A DNA stretch of 64,000 nt from Lacihabitans sp. LS3-19 (GCF_024343575.1 NZ_RJUA01000007.1:250-64249); one strand, 5' to 3'. Counted from the first letter of the stretch, positions 19,465 to 28,714 are shown. The notes: generated by a model not told the origin, from the letters alone. Numbers and translations are program-made.

Positions 19465-20077
19465 GATTTGGGCAGAAGACAAAAAAGAGGAAGATCCATC
19501 ATATTTTGTAAATTTAGCTAAAACACAAACGCCTGAATTCCTTTGGATTGGTTGTGCCGATAGCAGAGTCCCCGCAAATGAAATAACTGGAACTGATCCT
19601 GGTGAAATGTTTGTACACAGAAATGTTGCCAATATGGTAGTACATACTGACCTCAACATGTTGAGTGTATTACAATATGCAGTGGAAGTTTTAAAAGTGA
19701 AGCATATAATGGTGGTAGGGCACTACCAATGTGGCGGAGTGAAAGCCGCCATGTCAAACTTGGATCTTGGCTTGATAAACAAATGGTTAAGAAATATCAA
19801 AGACGTACATGAAAAACATGAAAATGAACTTTTGGCAATAAATAACTTTGAGGAGAGGTTCGACCGAATGGTAGAGCTAAACGTAATGGAGCAAGTAAAA
19901 AACCTTGCTAAAACTACCATTATTCAGAAAGCCTGGCAGAATGGTGAACACCCATATCTACACGGATGGGTCCTCAACCTAAACACCGGCCTTATCAATT
20001 CCGTCTCTGATGTTACGCATAATGATTCTTCTTTTATAAATCCTATTTATAGATTTGATTTTACCAAAGATCACTGA
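19430..20077 (+). CDS. can: beta-carbonic anhydrase
   Basis: 215 residues, the usual length of Can-type beta-carbonic anhydrases. The zinc ligands are present: Cys42 and Asp44 in CADSRV, His98 and Cys101 in HYQCGG. It interconverts CO2 and bicarbonate in the cytoplasm. The ATG lies inside the end of the SulP gene in another frame (35-base overlap), so the two are translationally coupled and probably act together in bicarbonate uptake and use. Confidence 0.96.
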   Translation: MQSYQKLLLANKIWAEDKKEEDPSYFVNLAKTQTPEFLWIGCADSRVPANEITGTDPGEMFVHRNVANMVVHTDLNMLSVLQYAVEVLKVKHIMVVGHYQCGGVKAAMSNLDLGLINKWLRNIKDVHEKHENELLAINNFEERFDRMVELNVMEQVKNLAKTTIIQKAWQNGEHPYLHGWVLNLNTGLINSVSDVTHNDSSFINPIYRFDFTKDH

Positions 20078-20082
20078 TAAAG

Positions 20083-20117
20083 AAAAGTGCCTTTTTTTTA
20101 AGGAAAAGGGTACTTTT
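20083..20117. terminator. bidirectional terminator between convergent genes
   Basis: An imperfect inverted repeat with arms aaaagtgcctttt-like and aaaagggtactttt, with T runs on both strands. It lies between the convergent carbonic anhydrase and Hsp70-like genes. Confidence 0.6.
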
Positions 20118-21398
20118 TTAAGCTATTTCAACTGTCGAAAGGGACAAATAACTATACGCAAGGCCAATGGCCACACTATTAAAATTATCTCCAGACTTTA
20201 GCTTTTCTATTCCGAAATTTTTCTCAAAGATAGCTTTCAAAGGTTTTACCATGGATGTGCCACCCGTCATAAACACAACATCAATATCCTTAAAATCAAC
20301 TTTTTTATCCTTTAAAAACTGTTCTAAATAACCTTCGATTTTTGAAAGGTTTTCTTTTATTATTTCATTTTCAAAAATCTCCAAACTTATATTTTCTTCT
20401 ATATTTATCCCATTGCTTTGAAACTTTAGATTAACTTCTTCTTCTTTGGTTAGCCCAATTTTGGCTTTCTCTATTTCTTTAAAAAACGAATATCCAAGAT
20501 TCTCAGAAATCAAAATTTGAAGATTTTTAACCCGCTGATTTTTACCAGAAAACTGATAAGATTTCTCAATGCTGAGCTTCATTCGGAGGGTATCCAAGAA
20601 GTTCATTTTATCCCATGAACAGATATTCTGAAAATACGATAATGGCAAATCTAATGGCTTACCAGGTGTAAATTCCTCTTTTACACCTCTTCCAAAATGC
20701 GGCGTTCCCTTGGACCACATGATATCCGAATCAAAATTGTCGCCACCTATGTAAATACCCCCTTGACCAATAATCTCTTGGTTTTCATTTGACAAACCCA
20801 GTCCATCAGATTTGAGTTTTATCAAAGAAAAGTCAGAAGTACCACCTCCAAAGTCAGCCACAAGCACAAGCTCACTGTTCGCTATTTCCCGCTCATAAGT
20901 ATGGGCAGCACCCATAGGTTCTAACTGAAAATGAATATTCTCGAAACCTGCAATCTTTGCCGCTTTATCGAGTCGAGTCTGGGCTAAAGTATCTTTTTCA
21001 GGGTTTTCATCAAATACAACCGGTCTGCCTATTACTGCTGTTTTTATATTTTCACCCAAAAACTCATCCGCAGATTTCTTCAAATAAATCAAAATAAAAG
21101 AAACCAGATCTTCGGCTTTGTACATTTTATTGCCAATACGCGTATCGATGAAACTTTTATTAGGCAATACTTTCTTTATCGATTTCATAAAACGGCCATT
21201 CATTCTATTTTCTACATATTTATCTATAGCCTCTTGACCTACAGATACTTGTGTAAACTCGCCCTTGACTTTGGGTTCTTGAAAAAACAAAAGCGATGGA
21301 ATGGTAAAAAGTTTGATGCATTCTCGGGTTTCTAAATCCAAAATAGCCAAAGCCGAATTAGAAGTACCGAAATCTATGCCGTAAATGTATTTTTGCAT
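20118..21398 (-). CDS. Hsp70-like ATPase (YegD-type)
   Basis: A 426-residue actin-fold ATPase. The phosphate-1 loop DFGTSNSALA is at the N terminus, phosphate-2 VADFGGGTSDFSL near residue 180, and the adenosine motif MTGGTSMVKPL near 390. It lacks the substrate-binding and lid domains of DnaK, as is typical for YegD-like proteins. Its partner is unknown. Transcribed alone; it converges with the carbonic anhydrase gene. Confidence 0.88.
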   Translation of the reverse strand: MQKYIYGIDFGTSNSALAILDLETRECIKLFTIPSLLFFQEPKVKGEFTQVSVGQEAIDKYVENRMNGRFMKSIKKVLPNKSFIDTRIGNKMYKAEDLVSFILIYLKKSADEFLGENIKTAVIGRPVVFDENPEKDTLAQTRLDKAAKIAGFENIHFQLEPMGAAHTYEREIANSELVLVADFGGGTSDFSLIKLKSDGLGLSNENQEIIGQGGIYIGGDNFDSDIMWSKGTPHFGRGVKEEFTPGKPLDLPLSYFQNICSWDKMNFLDTLRMKLSIEKSYQFSGKNQRVKNLQILISENLGYSFFKEIEKAKIGLTKEEEVNLKFQSNGINIEENISLEIFENEIIKENLSKIEGYLEQFLKDKKVDFKDIDVVFMTGGTSMVKPLKAIFEKNFGIEKLKSGDNFNSVAIGLAYSYLSLSTVEIA

Positions 21399-21701
21399 GT
21401 AAAAATAATGATATTTTAAGCCAGAACTCCCCGCAGGAAATTCACCAAAAGGGGTGTAAAGATAGGGAGAAAATGACAGGGGTCGGTTAGGTTTATTAGA
21501 CTTTTAAACAAGTTTAATCTGAAGTATTAAGGTTTAAGTAGGAATTACTTTTCATAAAAAAATAATTCTTTCTCTGGAAGTATCTAAATGTTCTTCGTAA
21601 TACTCTGAAAACCAAAATAAAACAGAGATGCTTCTTGAAAAAATAAAATTTTCTTTAACTTGAATTTCGAAATTTGTTAGCCTCAAAAACCTTAAATAAA
21701 A
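21399..21701. other. divergent intergenic region
   Basis: About 300 bases between the divergent Hsp70-like and DUF1080 genes. No frame, RNA gene or convincing promoter pair was recognised. Confidence 0.4.
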
Positions 21702-22331
21702 ATGAATATAACGCTGCTCAGTCTATGGATTGTTTTTAATAGTATTATTGCTATAAATTTTCAAAAAGAAATACCGCTATTTGATGGTAAAACCTTTAAT
21801 GGCTGGGAAGGAGATACCAAAAACACTTGGAGAATTGAAGATGGATGTATAATTGGAGGTTCTTTAAACGAGACCGTACCCAAAAATGATTTTCTGTGTA
21901 CCGCCCAAACTTACGTCAATTTTGACCTTAAACTTAAAATAAAACTCACTGGCTCTGAGGGATTTATAAACTCAGGAATTCAATTTCGAAGTAAAAGATT
22001 AACCGAACCAGCCCACGAAATGACTGGATATCAGGCAGATTGGGGTGAAGGGTATTGGGCCAGCCTTTACGACGAGTCAAGAAGAAACAAAACCATAGCC
22101 AAGCCTGACTCTTCCGAAGTCCTGAAATGGGTAAAAATAAACGATTGGAACGATTACCAAATAATTGCCGAAAACCGAAGAATTAGATTGTACATCAACG
22201 GCCACCAAACGGTTGACTATACTGAACCTAATGCAAATATCCCCCAATCAGGGCTGATAGGAGTCCAAATCCACGGAGGTGGGAAAGCACAAGTAGCTTT
22301 TAAAGACATTTACATTACTGAATTGCCATGA
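21702..22331 (+). CDS. DUF1080 (3-keto-disaccharide hydrolase-like) exported protein
   Basis: 209 residues with an N-terminal hydrophobic export segment. The DUF1080 marks are present: LFDGKTFNGWEG near residue 25, IEDGCIIGGS, an INSGIQFRSKR segment, and GLIGVQIHGGGKAQVAFKDI near the end. The fold is concanavalin-like and members act on or bind sugars outside the cytoplasm. The neighbouring gene encodes a beta-propeller protein that often occurs with DUF1080, so a joint role in carbohydrate oxidation or hydrolysis is plausible. Confidence 0.9.
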   Translation: MNITLLSLWIVFNSIIAINFQKEIPLFDGKTFNGWEGDTKNTWRIEDGCIIGGSLNETVPKNDFLCTAQTYVNFDLKLKIKLTGSEGFINSGIQFRSKRLTEPAHEMTGYQADWGEGYWASLYDESRRNKTIAKPDSSEVLKWVKINDWNDYQIIAENRRIRLYINGHQTVDYTEPNANIPQSGLIGVQIHGGGKAQVAFKDIYITELP

Positions 22332-22435
22332 TTTTTGAACGCTGATGAAAATGATTGAACAGGTTTTTATTGAATTTATATGTTCTAATTGTTATTCATT
22401 TTAACCGAAAACAATATTCAACCAAAATATAAAAA

Positions 22436-25303
22436 ATGACTTTAATTCGTATTTCAGTAGCTTTATTTGCTTTTTTAGGCTTTTGGTTTTCAGGAAAACC
22501 AGAAACTTCTTTACCAAAAAGATATACTACAGAAGACACTACCAAAATCGATAAAGAGTATTATCTAGAAGCTACAATGTTGGGATATTTTGCCAAAGAC
22601 GGTACAAGAAATCCTGTTTTAAAAGCCAACAAAGGCATGAGAATACGAATTACAATTACCAATGGTGAAGTGATGACCCATGACATTTCGATGGAAAAAT
22701 TGGGTTTAAAAAGTAAAACAATTCTTGAAAAAGGCTCAAGCACAAGTATCACTTTTGTTGCTCAAAACAACGATACCTATTTTTGTTCGATACCTGGGCA
22801 TAGAGCAGCAGGTATGGTCGGGAAATTCGAAATAGTAGAAGGATCGCTCGCTCCCAAGATTGTTATAGGAAAAGTGCCAATGAAAAACGGAAAACCACTC
22901 AATTTGAACTTTGAAACAGGAAACTTACAAGACTGGACCGCAACGGGCGATGCATTCAAAACCCCAATAATAAGCGAAGACCCTTCTCCCCTTCATGAAA
23001 AAGAAATGAAAATCGGTTTCGAAGGTAAGAATTTTTTAAGCAGTGGCGGAACAGTAAATTATAAGCTTACGGGAACATTAAAATCCACAACATTCAAAGT
23101 CGCCCAACCGTTTGCTAGCTTTTTAGTGTCTGGCGGAGCATTGGTTGATACACGAGTTGAACTTGTTTTAGCCGAAAACAATAAAGTTGTTTTCCAATCC
23201 ACTGGCCAAGGTAGGGCTACTATGCAACCTGTAGTTGCCAATTTGAAAAAATACTTAGGAAAATATATTTTCATCAGAATTATCGATAATGAAACAGGCA
23301 TTTCGCAGATTCCGTACATTCAAAACGATAAATGGGCACATATCAATTTTGATAATTTCCTTTTTTACCCAGAGCGACCTCATTTTGAAAATGAATTGTT
23401 CCAAAAAGACGTGATCATTTTGCCACCATTAGACCCAGTGCTTAACGCTGGCCTTTCTGGCATTGAAGCTGCTAAAGCCATGTCTTTGCCAAAAGGTTTT
23501 AAAATAACTCTTGCCGCTTCCGAACCAGATATTGTCAGGCCGATTAGTTTCACCATCGATGCCCGAGGCAGACTTTGGGTAGTCGAAGGCCGCACTTATC
23601 CAATTCCTGCCGCTGAAGGAGAAGGCAAGGACCGCATCTTGATATTTGAAGATACAGACGGCGATGGCACTTTAGATTCCAGAAAGATCTTTATGGAAAA
23701 CCTAAACTTGGTAAGTGGAATCGAGGTAGGCATGGGTGGGGTTTGGTTAGGTGCAGCACCTTATCTATTGTTCATACCCGCAGACCTCCAAAATGATAAA
23801 CCACTCGGTCCACCACAGAAACTTCTTGACGGATGGGGATTAGAAGATACCCACGAAGTGCTAAACAACCTCCGCTGGGGGCCAGACGGTTGGCTTTATG
23901 GTGTGCATGGCGTTTTTACACACTCACTAGTAGGCAAACCAGGAACCCCTGAAAATGAAAGAATCAAATTCAACGCTGGCGTGTGGCGTTACCACCCTAC
24001 CGAACACAAGTTTGAGGTCTTTGCAGAAGGCACAAGTAATCCATGGGGTATAGATTTCAACGATTGGGGGCATCCGTTCATCACCGTTTGCGTTATTCCA
24101 CACATGTACCATGTCATTCAAGGTGCTCGCTATCAGCGTCAGGCGGGCAAAAGCTTTAACCCTTACACTTATGATGAAATTAAGACCATTGCAGATCATA
24201 AACATTATGTGGGCGAAAGAGGACCTCATGCCGGGAACTTCCGTTCTGCCTCTGCAGGTGGCGGTCATGCACATGCAGGAGCAATGATATATTTGGGCGG
24301 AGATAATTGGCCAAAAGAATATCGCAACACTATATTTATGAACAACATAAATGGTGCGAAACTCAACAATGACCTTTTGACGAGAGAAGGCTCTGGTTAT
24401 GTGGCCTCGCACGATAAAGATTTCTTGGCTATGAACGACTCTTGGAGCCAATGGCTCAATATGAAGTACGACCAAAATGGCTCTGTTTTCGCAATAGACT
24501 GGTACGATAAAAACCAATGCCATAGCCCAAATCCAGATGTGCACGACAAAACTATGGGCAGGATTTTTAAAATCACAAACGAAAACGACAAGTTTGTAAA
24601 AGTAGATTTGTGGAAAGCCACAGATTTGGAATTGGTGAATTATCACTTAAACAGAAACGAATTTTACGTGCGTCAGGCCAGAACTATCTTGCAAGAAAGA
24701 GGCGGAAGTCCTGCAGTAAATGCGGCTTTGAAGGATATTTTAAATAAAAACCCTGACGTTACCAGAAAACTACGTGCTTTATGGACTTTACAAGTTATGA
24801 AAGGCATATCGGAGAAAGAATTGAGAGATTTGCTAAGTCATCCTGACGAAAATATTAGAAGTTGGGCCATTCAATTTTTAACAGAGAAAAAAACAGTTTC
24901 TGACGAAACAATGGTAAGTTTTGAAACAATAGCCAAAACCGAGAAATCACCTTTGGTAAGATTATATTTGACATCAGGAATGTTACGTTTAGATCCGTCT
25001 AAGCGATGGAACGTTTTGGAAACCTTAATCCAAAATGAAGATGACGCTACAGACCATAATATGCCTTTAATGCTTTGGTATGCCACAGAACCTTTAGTGG
25101 ATATTGATGTAAATAGAGCAATAATTTTAGCTGAAAAATCTAAAATGCCCAAAATGCTGAATTATATGATTCAAAAAGTTGGAGCCATAAATACCGAAGA
25201 TTCAAAAAGAGCCTTAAAAGCCCTTGGAATGCGACTAGGACACGACCATCAAAATCATGAAAATAAGATGTTGATTGAGAAATTGTTAGAAATGAAACAT
25301 TAA
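22436..25303 (+). CDS. cupredoxin / PVC-type beta-propeller dehydrogenase-like / HEAT protein
   Basis: A 955-residue exported protein. After the signal segment, residues about 40-135 form a blue-copper (cupredoxin) domain with ligands His82, Cys117, His122 and Met127 in the C-x4-H-x4-M spacing. A jelly-roll-like domain follows (about 145-310). Then comes a six-bladed propeller of the membrane-bound dehydrogenase type (about 335-740; LPKGFKITLAASEPD, GRLWVVEGRTYP, HAHAGAMIYLGGDNWP). The C-terminal 190 residues look like HEAT repeats. Many relatives end in a cytochrome c domain; no CxxCH occurs here, and the copper domain may take over the electron-transfer role. Substrate unknown, probably a sugar or polyol. 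Confidence 0.85.
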   Translation: MTLIRISVALFAFLGFWFSGKPETSLPKRYTTEDTTKIDKEYYLEATMLGYFAKDGTRNPVLKANKGMRIRITITNGEVMTHDISMEKLGLKSKTILEKGSSTSITFVAQNNDTYFCSIPGHRAAGMVGKFEIVEGSLAPKIVIGKVPMKNGKPLNLNFETGNLQDWTATGDAFKTPIISEDPSPLHEKEMKIGFEGKNFLSSGGTVNYKLTGTLKSTTFKVAQPFASFLVSGGALVDTRVELVLAENNKVVFQSTGQGRATMQPVVANLKKYLGKYIFIRIIDNETGISQIPYIQNDKWAHINFDNFLFYPERPHFENELFQKDVIILPPLDPVLNAGLSGIEAAKAMSLPKGFKITLAASEPDIVRPISFTIDARGRLWVVEGRTYPIPAAEGEGKDRILIFEDTDGDGTLDSRKIFMENLNLVSGIEVGMGGVWLGAAPYLLFIPADLQNDKPLGPPQKLLDGWGLEDTHEVLNNLRWGPDGWLYGVHGVFTHSLVGKPGTPENERIKFNAGVWRYHPTEHKFEVFAEGTSNPWGIDFNDWGHPFITVCVIPHMYHVIQGARYQRQAGKSFNPYTYDEIKTIADHKHYVGERGPHAGNFRSASAGGGHAHAGAMIYLGGDNWPKEYRNTIFMNNINGAKLNNDLLTREGSGYVASHDKDFLAMNDSWSQWLNMKYDQNGSVFAIDWYDKNQCHSPNPDVHDKTMGRIFKITNENDKFVKVDLWKATDLELVNYHLNRNEFYVRQARTILQERGGSPAVNAALKDILNKNPDVTRKLRALWTLQVMKGISEKELRDLLSHPDENIRSWAIQFLTEKKTVSDETMVSFETIAKTEKSPLVRLYLTSGMLRLDPSKRWNVLETLIQNEDDATDHNMPLMLWYATEPLVDIDVNRAIILAEKSKMPKMLNYMIQKVGAINTEDSKRALKALGMRLGHDHQNHENKMLIEKLLEMKH

Positions 25304-25586
25304 ATAAAAACATAATAAGATTTAAATTGTGTTGTTTTTGAGATTGAAACCAAAATATAACAATTTGAATATTTCAAATGTAGTAAAGTATTTAACCTAT
25401 TTTGTTAAACACAAAGGGATATGATTATTCTTTTGCTTCACTTTTTGCAATCGTCTATGTTACCGAATTTGTCCATGAACAATTATTAAAGCTCATGTAA
25501 ACTAAAGATACTTAGTAATATTTTAAAAGCTGTTTTTACAATTATATTAACCTAGTAACTTATATTAGTAAAATTAATTTTAAGCC

Positions 25587-26102
25587 ATGGGAAATGTAAA
25601 ACATTTAACTGCCACTGGGGATAATGATGCCGATATATACCCTAGAAAGTATTTTCGACATTATATGTATTGTGACAGGTGCGGATCTTTTGATTTAAAG
25701 CTTTGGGTAGAACCTGAAAATCACGAAACTTTAGCGAAAAGAAGAGAAAAATTTGACAGAATAGCCGGTTTTTGTTTTTGGGCTTTTGTTTTTTTTATCG
25801 CGATCACTGTGATATGGGCATTACTCTATTACTTAATGTCTAATGGAATTGAATTTCAGATTTTAACAATTTTTATTGCTGTTTTTTTTCTGACAGGATT
25901 TGTAATATTTTTTTCTTTGGCTAAGCGGAATGGCGATAAGATCAAGTATTTGGGTGTAGAATGTGCCCAATGTACTGAAAAATATAAATATGGTTCAATC
26001 TTTTTCGATGCCTTAGACAGAAATTTATTTAAATACACTATAAAAGATGTTCCGTTGCCACTATCTAGAAATTACTGGATAGAAGGGGGAATTGTGGAGT
26101 AA
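25587..26102 (+). CDS. membrane protein with a split zinc-ribbon-like cysteine pair
   Basis: 171 residues. A CxxC (CDRC, about residues 32-35) precedes two membrane spans (about 62-84 and 93-112), and a second CxxC (CAQC) follows them near 132-135. The two pairs would lie on the same side of the membrane and could form one zinc site. No family was recognised. It stands alone, 280 bases after the propeller gene and before the tRNA fragment. Confidence 0.75.
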   Translation: MGNVKHLTATGDNDADIYPRKYFRHYMYCDRCGSFDLKLWVEPENHETLAKRREKFDRIAGFCFWAFVFFIAITVIWALLYYLMSNGIEFQILTIFIAVFFLTGFVIFFSLAKRNGDKIKYLGVECAQCTEKYKYGSIFFDALDRNLFKYTIKDVPLPLSRNYWIEGGIVE

Positions 26103-26338
26103 ATTAACCCTTCATTTGGTTTGTTTTTTTGGCTTTTACTGCATTTTAGAAGCGTTTTCCAATTTAAGCTGACAAGATTAAGCTATAATATTAAAAGAAA
26201 CTCAATCTTATTGTAAATGAACTAAAAAGACTTAAATTAATATTTAAAGTTAAATAAAATATAGGAAGCGTAATGATTACTAAGGACTGAAATAAGCACC
26301 TAAAAAATAAGATAGCTCTAAAGGAAGGATTTTTAAGC

Positions 26339-26369
26339 ACAAAAAAAACCTCAACTTTCGTTGAGGTTT
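26339..26369 (-). terminator. intrinsic terminator of the former tRNA-Val gene
   Basis: Perfect 10-bp stem with a GAAA loop on the minus strand, followed by a run of U. It lies 3-4 bases after the 3' end of the tRNA-Val fragment, as expected for the original tRNA terminator. Confidence 0.85.
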
Positions 26370-26372
26370 CTG

Positions 26373-26418
26373 TGGGAGTTGAGGGATTCGAACCCCCGAC
26401 CCTCTGCTTGTAAGGCAG
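26373..26418 (-). other. 3' half of tRNA-Val(TAC), probable attachment site (att)
   Basis: On the minus strand the sequence runs from the 3' part of the anticodon arm (loop CTTACAA, anticodon TAC) through the variable loop, a complete T arm (GGTTCGAATCC) and acceptor strand AACTCCC plus discriminator A. CCA is not encoded. The 5' half (acceptor GGGAGTT, D arm) is absent: the sequence beyond 26418 is AT-rich DNA unrelated to a tRNA. A cut at the anticodon stem with an integrase gene 150 bases away is the mark of integration into a tRNA gene. This copy keeps the terminator, so it is the displaced original 3' end. Confidence 0.85.
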
Positions 26419-26430
26419 TACCTTATTGTT

Positions 26431-26484
26431 TTTTGATATTTTTTGATATTTTATAAATTATTAATTATCAGTATTTTATAAATT
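26431..26484. repeat. short direct repeats beside the att site
   Basis: A 10-base tandem repeat (ttttgatatt at 26431-26440 and 26441-26450) is followed by two copies of tattttataaatt (26447-26459 and 26472-26484), 25 bases apart. They lie between the tRNA fragment and the integrase gene and could be arm-type or excisionase binding sites. Confidence 0.5.
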
Positions 26485-26500
26485 TTAATTTTTTAATAAT

Positions 26501-26550
26501 TTGGATAATATTTCGCTTTTTTATACATTTGTTTAAACCATGTTTAAACC
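26501..26550 (+). promoter_or_regulatory. integrase promoter and possible operator
   Basis: TTG (26501-26503) and TACATTTG (26524-26531) are spaced by 20 bases, a good Bacteroidota promoter. A doubled gtttaaacc (26531-26539 and 26542-26550) sits at the expected transcription start and may be a repressor site. Confidence 0.6.
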
Positions 26551-26571
26551 AGAAATAAAACAAATATCCAA

Positions 26572-27798
26572 ATGGCATCAGCAAGTGTAGTATTATTTAC
26601 GTCAAAAACTTTGAAAAATGGCGAACATCCAATCATGGTTAGAATCATAAAAGATAGAAAAACCAAATACATTTCAGTTGGTCATAGCTGTAGTCCTGAA
26701 CTCTGGGATTTTAAAAAAGAGGTACCAAAACGTAAACATCCATTGTTTACAGAGCTATGTGTTTTGATTGATTTCAAAAAAGCCGAAGCCAATAAAGCTC
26801 TATTAAAAATAGAAAATGAAAACATTAGTTTTTCATCTCAAGATGTTAAAGCCAAACTCGTAAAACAAGTCTTAAAATTTTCTGTTTTTGACTTTTTAGA
26901 TCAAATAATAAAAGAGCAAAAAGAGGCTGGGAAAATTGGTAACTCTAGGGTCTATTATGACCTTAGAAGAGTTTTGAAACTTTATATGGGCGATAAAAAG
27001 TTAGCATTCACTGATATCAAAAAAAGCTATTTGACAAAGTTTGAGCAACATCTAAAATCGGAAGGGCTTAATCCAAACACAATGAGTGTATACTTTCGTA
27101 CCCTTAGAGCTACAATTAATAAAGCAATTGACCAAGAAATTTTAGGTAAAGGCGAAAATCCATTTATTGAGTATTCTATATCGCATTTAAAAAATGAAAC
27201 TGAAAAAAGAGCCATCTCGAAAGAAGATATTCGAAAAATAGAAAACATAGAGACTTTGTTTAATTCTCAACTTTCGCATGCTCAAGATTTCTTCATGTTT
27301 AGCTATTACAGTTCAGGAACGAATTTTAAAGATGTGGCTTTGCTTAAGTGGAAAAACCTCAAAATAATACAAGAAGATATTATTATGGAATATGTTCGCA
27401 GCAAAACAGGCAAAAAAATGACTATAAAACTCCCTCCAAAAGCTGTGGAAATTATAAACAAATATAAAAGCCTTACTTATGGTACTGAAAACTATATTTT
27501 TCCTTTTTTAGATAAAAACACACATATAAAACCCATGACTATTGCCAATAGGCTAAAAAAAACTCAAAGAATGGTAAATTTAAAATTAAAAGAGCTCTGC
27601 GTTTTAGCAGAAATCGATGCCAGTTTGAACATTTCGACGTACGTTGCGAGGCATTCTTTTGCAACAGCCTTAAAAAAGTCTAATGTCACTACTGCCATAA
27701 TTAGCGAAATGATGGGTCATAAATCAGAGGCGATTACTCAAATATATCTTGACTCATTTGATGATTCTGTAAAGTATGAGGCTAGTTTGAATTTGTAG
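26572..27798 (+). CDS. tyrosine recombinase / integrase of an integrated element
   Basis: 408 residues with the three-part layout of Bacteroidota integrases: N-terminal arm-binding domain (1-95), SAM-like core-binding domain (about 105-210) and catalytic domain (225-408). The catalytic residues seen are Lys in the SKTGKK beta hairpin, the ARHSFAT box (Arg about 359), His in MGHKS and the nucleophile Tyr in IYLDSF (about 392). The usual first Arg is not seen; YYSSGTNF stands there, with Ser in its place. It is the first gene right of the tRNA-Val fragment and should catalyse insertion and excision of the element. No excisionase gene was seen next to it. Confidence 0.93.
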   Translation: MASASVVLFTSKTLKNGEHPIMVRIIKDRKTKYISVGHSCSPELWDFKKEVPKRKHPLFTELCVLIDFKKAEANKALLKIENENISFSSQDVKAKLVKQVLKFSVFDFLDQIIKEQKEAGKIGNSRVYYDLRRVLKLYMGDKKLAFTDIKKSYLTKFEQHLKSEGLNPNTMSVYFRTLRATINKAIDQEILGKGENPFIEYSISHLKNETEKRAISKEDIRKIENIETLFNSQLSHAQDFFMFSYYSSGTNFKDVALLKWKNLKIIQEDIIMEYVRSKTGKKMTIKLPPKAVEIINKYKSLTYGTENYIFPFLDKNTHIKPMTIANRLKKTQRMVNLKLKELCVLAEIDASLNISTYVARHSFATALKKSNVTTAIISEMMGHKSEAITQIYLDSFDDSVKYEASLNL

Positions 27799-27802
27799 GC
27801 AA

Positions 27803-28630
27803 TTATAATAGACCTTCACGTTTCATAAACATTGCAACCTCTTTAAGGTTGGAAAAGGCTTCTATCTGGAAATAATCTCTTGCTTTGTTTAATATTCGTT
27901 TACTATCCGTCTTTTGAATAGTGATAATATTTTCGCCCAATATTTCAGCAATTTCCTTGTGCTTAAGATTTGGCTTTTCTGATAATAGTTTAAGAATCGC
28001 AAACTCTCTATCCTTTAAGCCCAGCTCTTGCAGGATTTTATCTAAACTCTCACTTTGCTTTTTCTTTAAAGCATTTTCTTCTTTTGAGGCATTCAATTGA
28101 TTGTCCTTTCCAACTCTAATATCCAACACATCAAACGCTTGATATTCCTTTAGTAAAACAAAATGATTCAAATAAGACAACACTTTCCCACTTTTATCTA
28201 TTTGGAAAGGATACAGCGTCCTTTTAGTGAGATAATATTTTCCATTCTTATGTAAAAGAGGTAGCTGAACCACTATTTTTTGATGCATAAACTTAAGGTT
28301 GAATTCATCAGAATTAGCAGTGTCGAAAGCAGATGTAGCATTTATGTTTAATGATTGCAAATGCCGAGGATGTATGATTTTAAAATAATCAAATAAACCA
28401 AATTGGGAGTCGGCATACCCTAGCCAGTCTGATAAACCATGTGCATGTTCGATTTTTCGATTTGTTAAATTTAAGACGAAAAAAAACTGCTCATACTTTA
28501 TAGTATTTTTAAGTATTTTGATTTCTGCCACCTGTGCCTTTTCTTCGACAATAGGATTATACTCTACATCAGAAGGATATAGTATTTCTAGCTGTTCCAG
28601 TGCGATTTGTAAAAAGGATTTATCTTCCAT
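27803..28630 (-). CDS. LuxR-type HTH regulator with PAS-like N-terminal part
   Basis: 275 residues. Residues about 40-180 resemble a PAS-like sensor fold (HAHGLSDWLGYADSQFGLFDYFKIIHP). A helical linker follows, and the last 75 residues fit a LuxR-type helix-turn-helix (LKDREFAILKLLSEKPNLKHKEIAEILG) but with a divergent recognition helix. It converges with the integrase gene (4 bases between stops) and is divergent from the LytTR gene, with an inverted repeat between them. It may control the neighbouring secreted-protein genes; target and signal are unknown. Confidence 0.75.
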   Translation of the reverse strand: MEDKSFLQIALEQLEILYPSDVEYNPIVEEKAQVAEIKILKNTIKYEQFFFVLNLTNRKIEHAHGLSDWLGYADSQFGLFDYFKIIHPRHLQSLNINATSAFDTANSDEFNLKFMHQKIVVQLPLLHKNGKYYLTKRTLYPFQIDKSGKVLSYLNHFVLLKEYQAFDVLDIRVGKDNQLNASKEENALKKKQSESLDKILQELGLKDREFAILKLLSEKPNLKHKEIAEILGENIITIQKTDSKRILNKARDYFQIEAFSNLKEVAMFMKREGLL

Positions 28631-28645
28631 TGTAATTTTAGGGAC

Positions 28646-28664
28646 TTGACTGATTGACAGTCAA
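28646..28664. promoter_or_regulatory. inverted repeat between two divergent regulators
   Basis: ttgactg-attga-cagtcaa, perfect 7-bp arms, 16 bases upstream of the LuxR-type start. On that strand a TAAATTTG box overlaps it. A likely operator, perhaps for self-regulation. Confidence 0.5.
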
Positions 28665-28714
28665 ATTTAATAAGTAATAGTTGATATTTTTGGAAAAAAT
28701 AGCAAAAAATCTAT

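Noticed and set aside
23927-24646. 239-codon minus-strand frame
   Set aside because: It lies wholly opposite the conserved propeller domain of the 955-residue protein and has no family features.
26373-26418. Complete tRNA gene
   Set aside because: Acceptor 5' strand and D arm are missing; only the 3' half from the anticodon arm is present.
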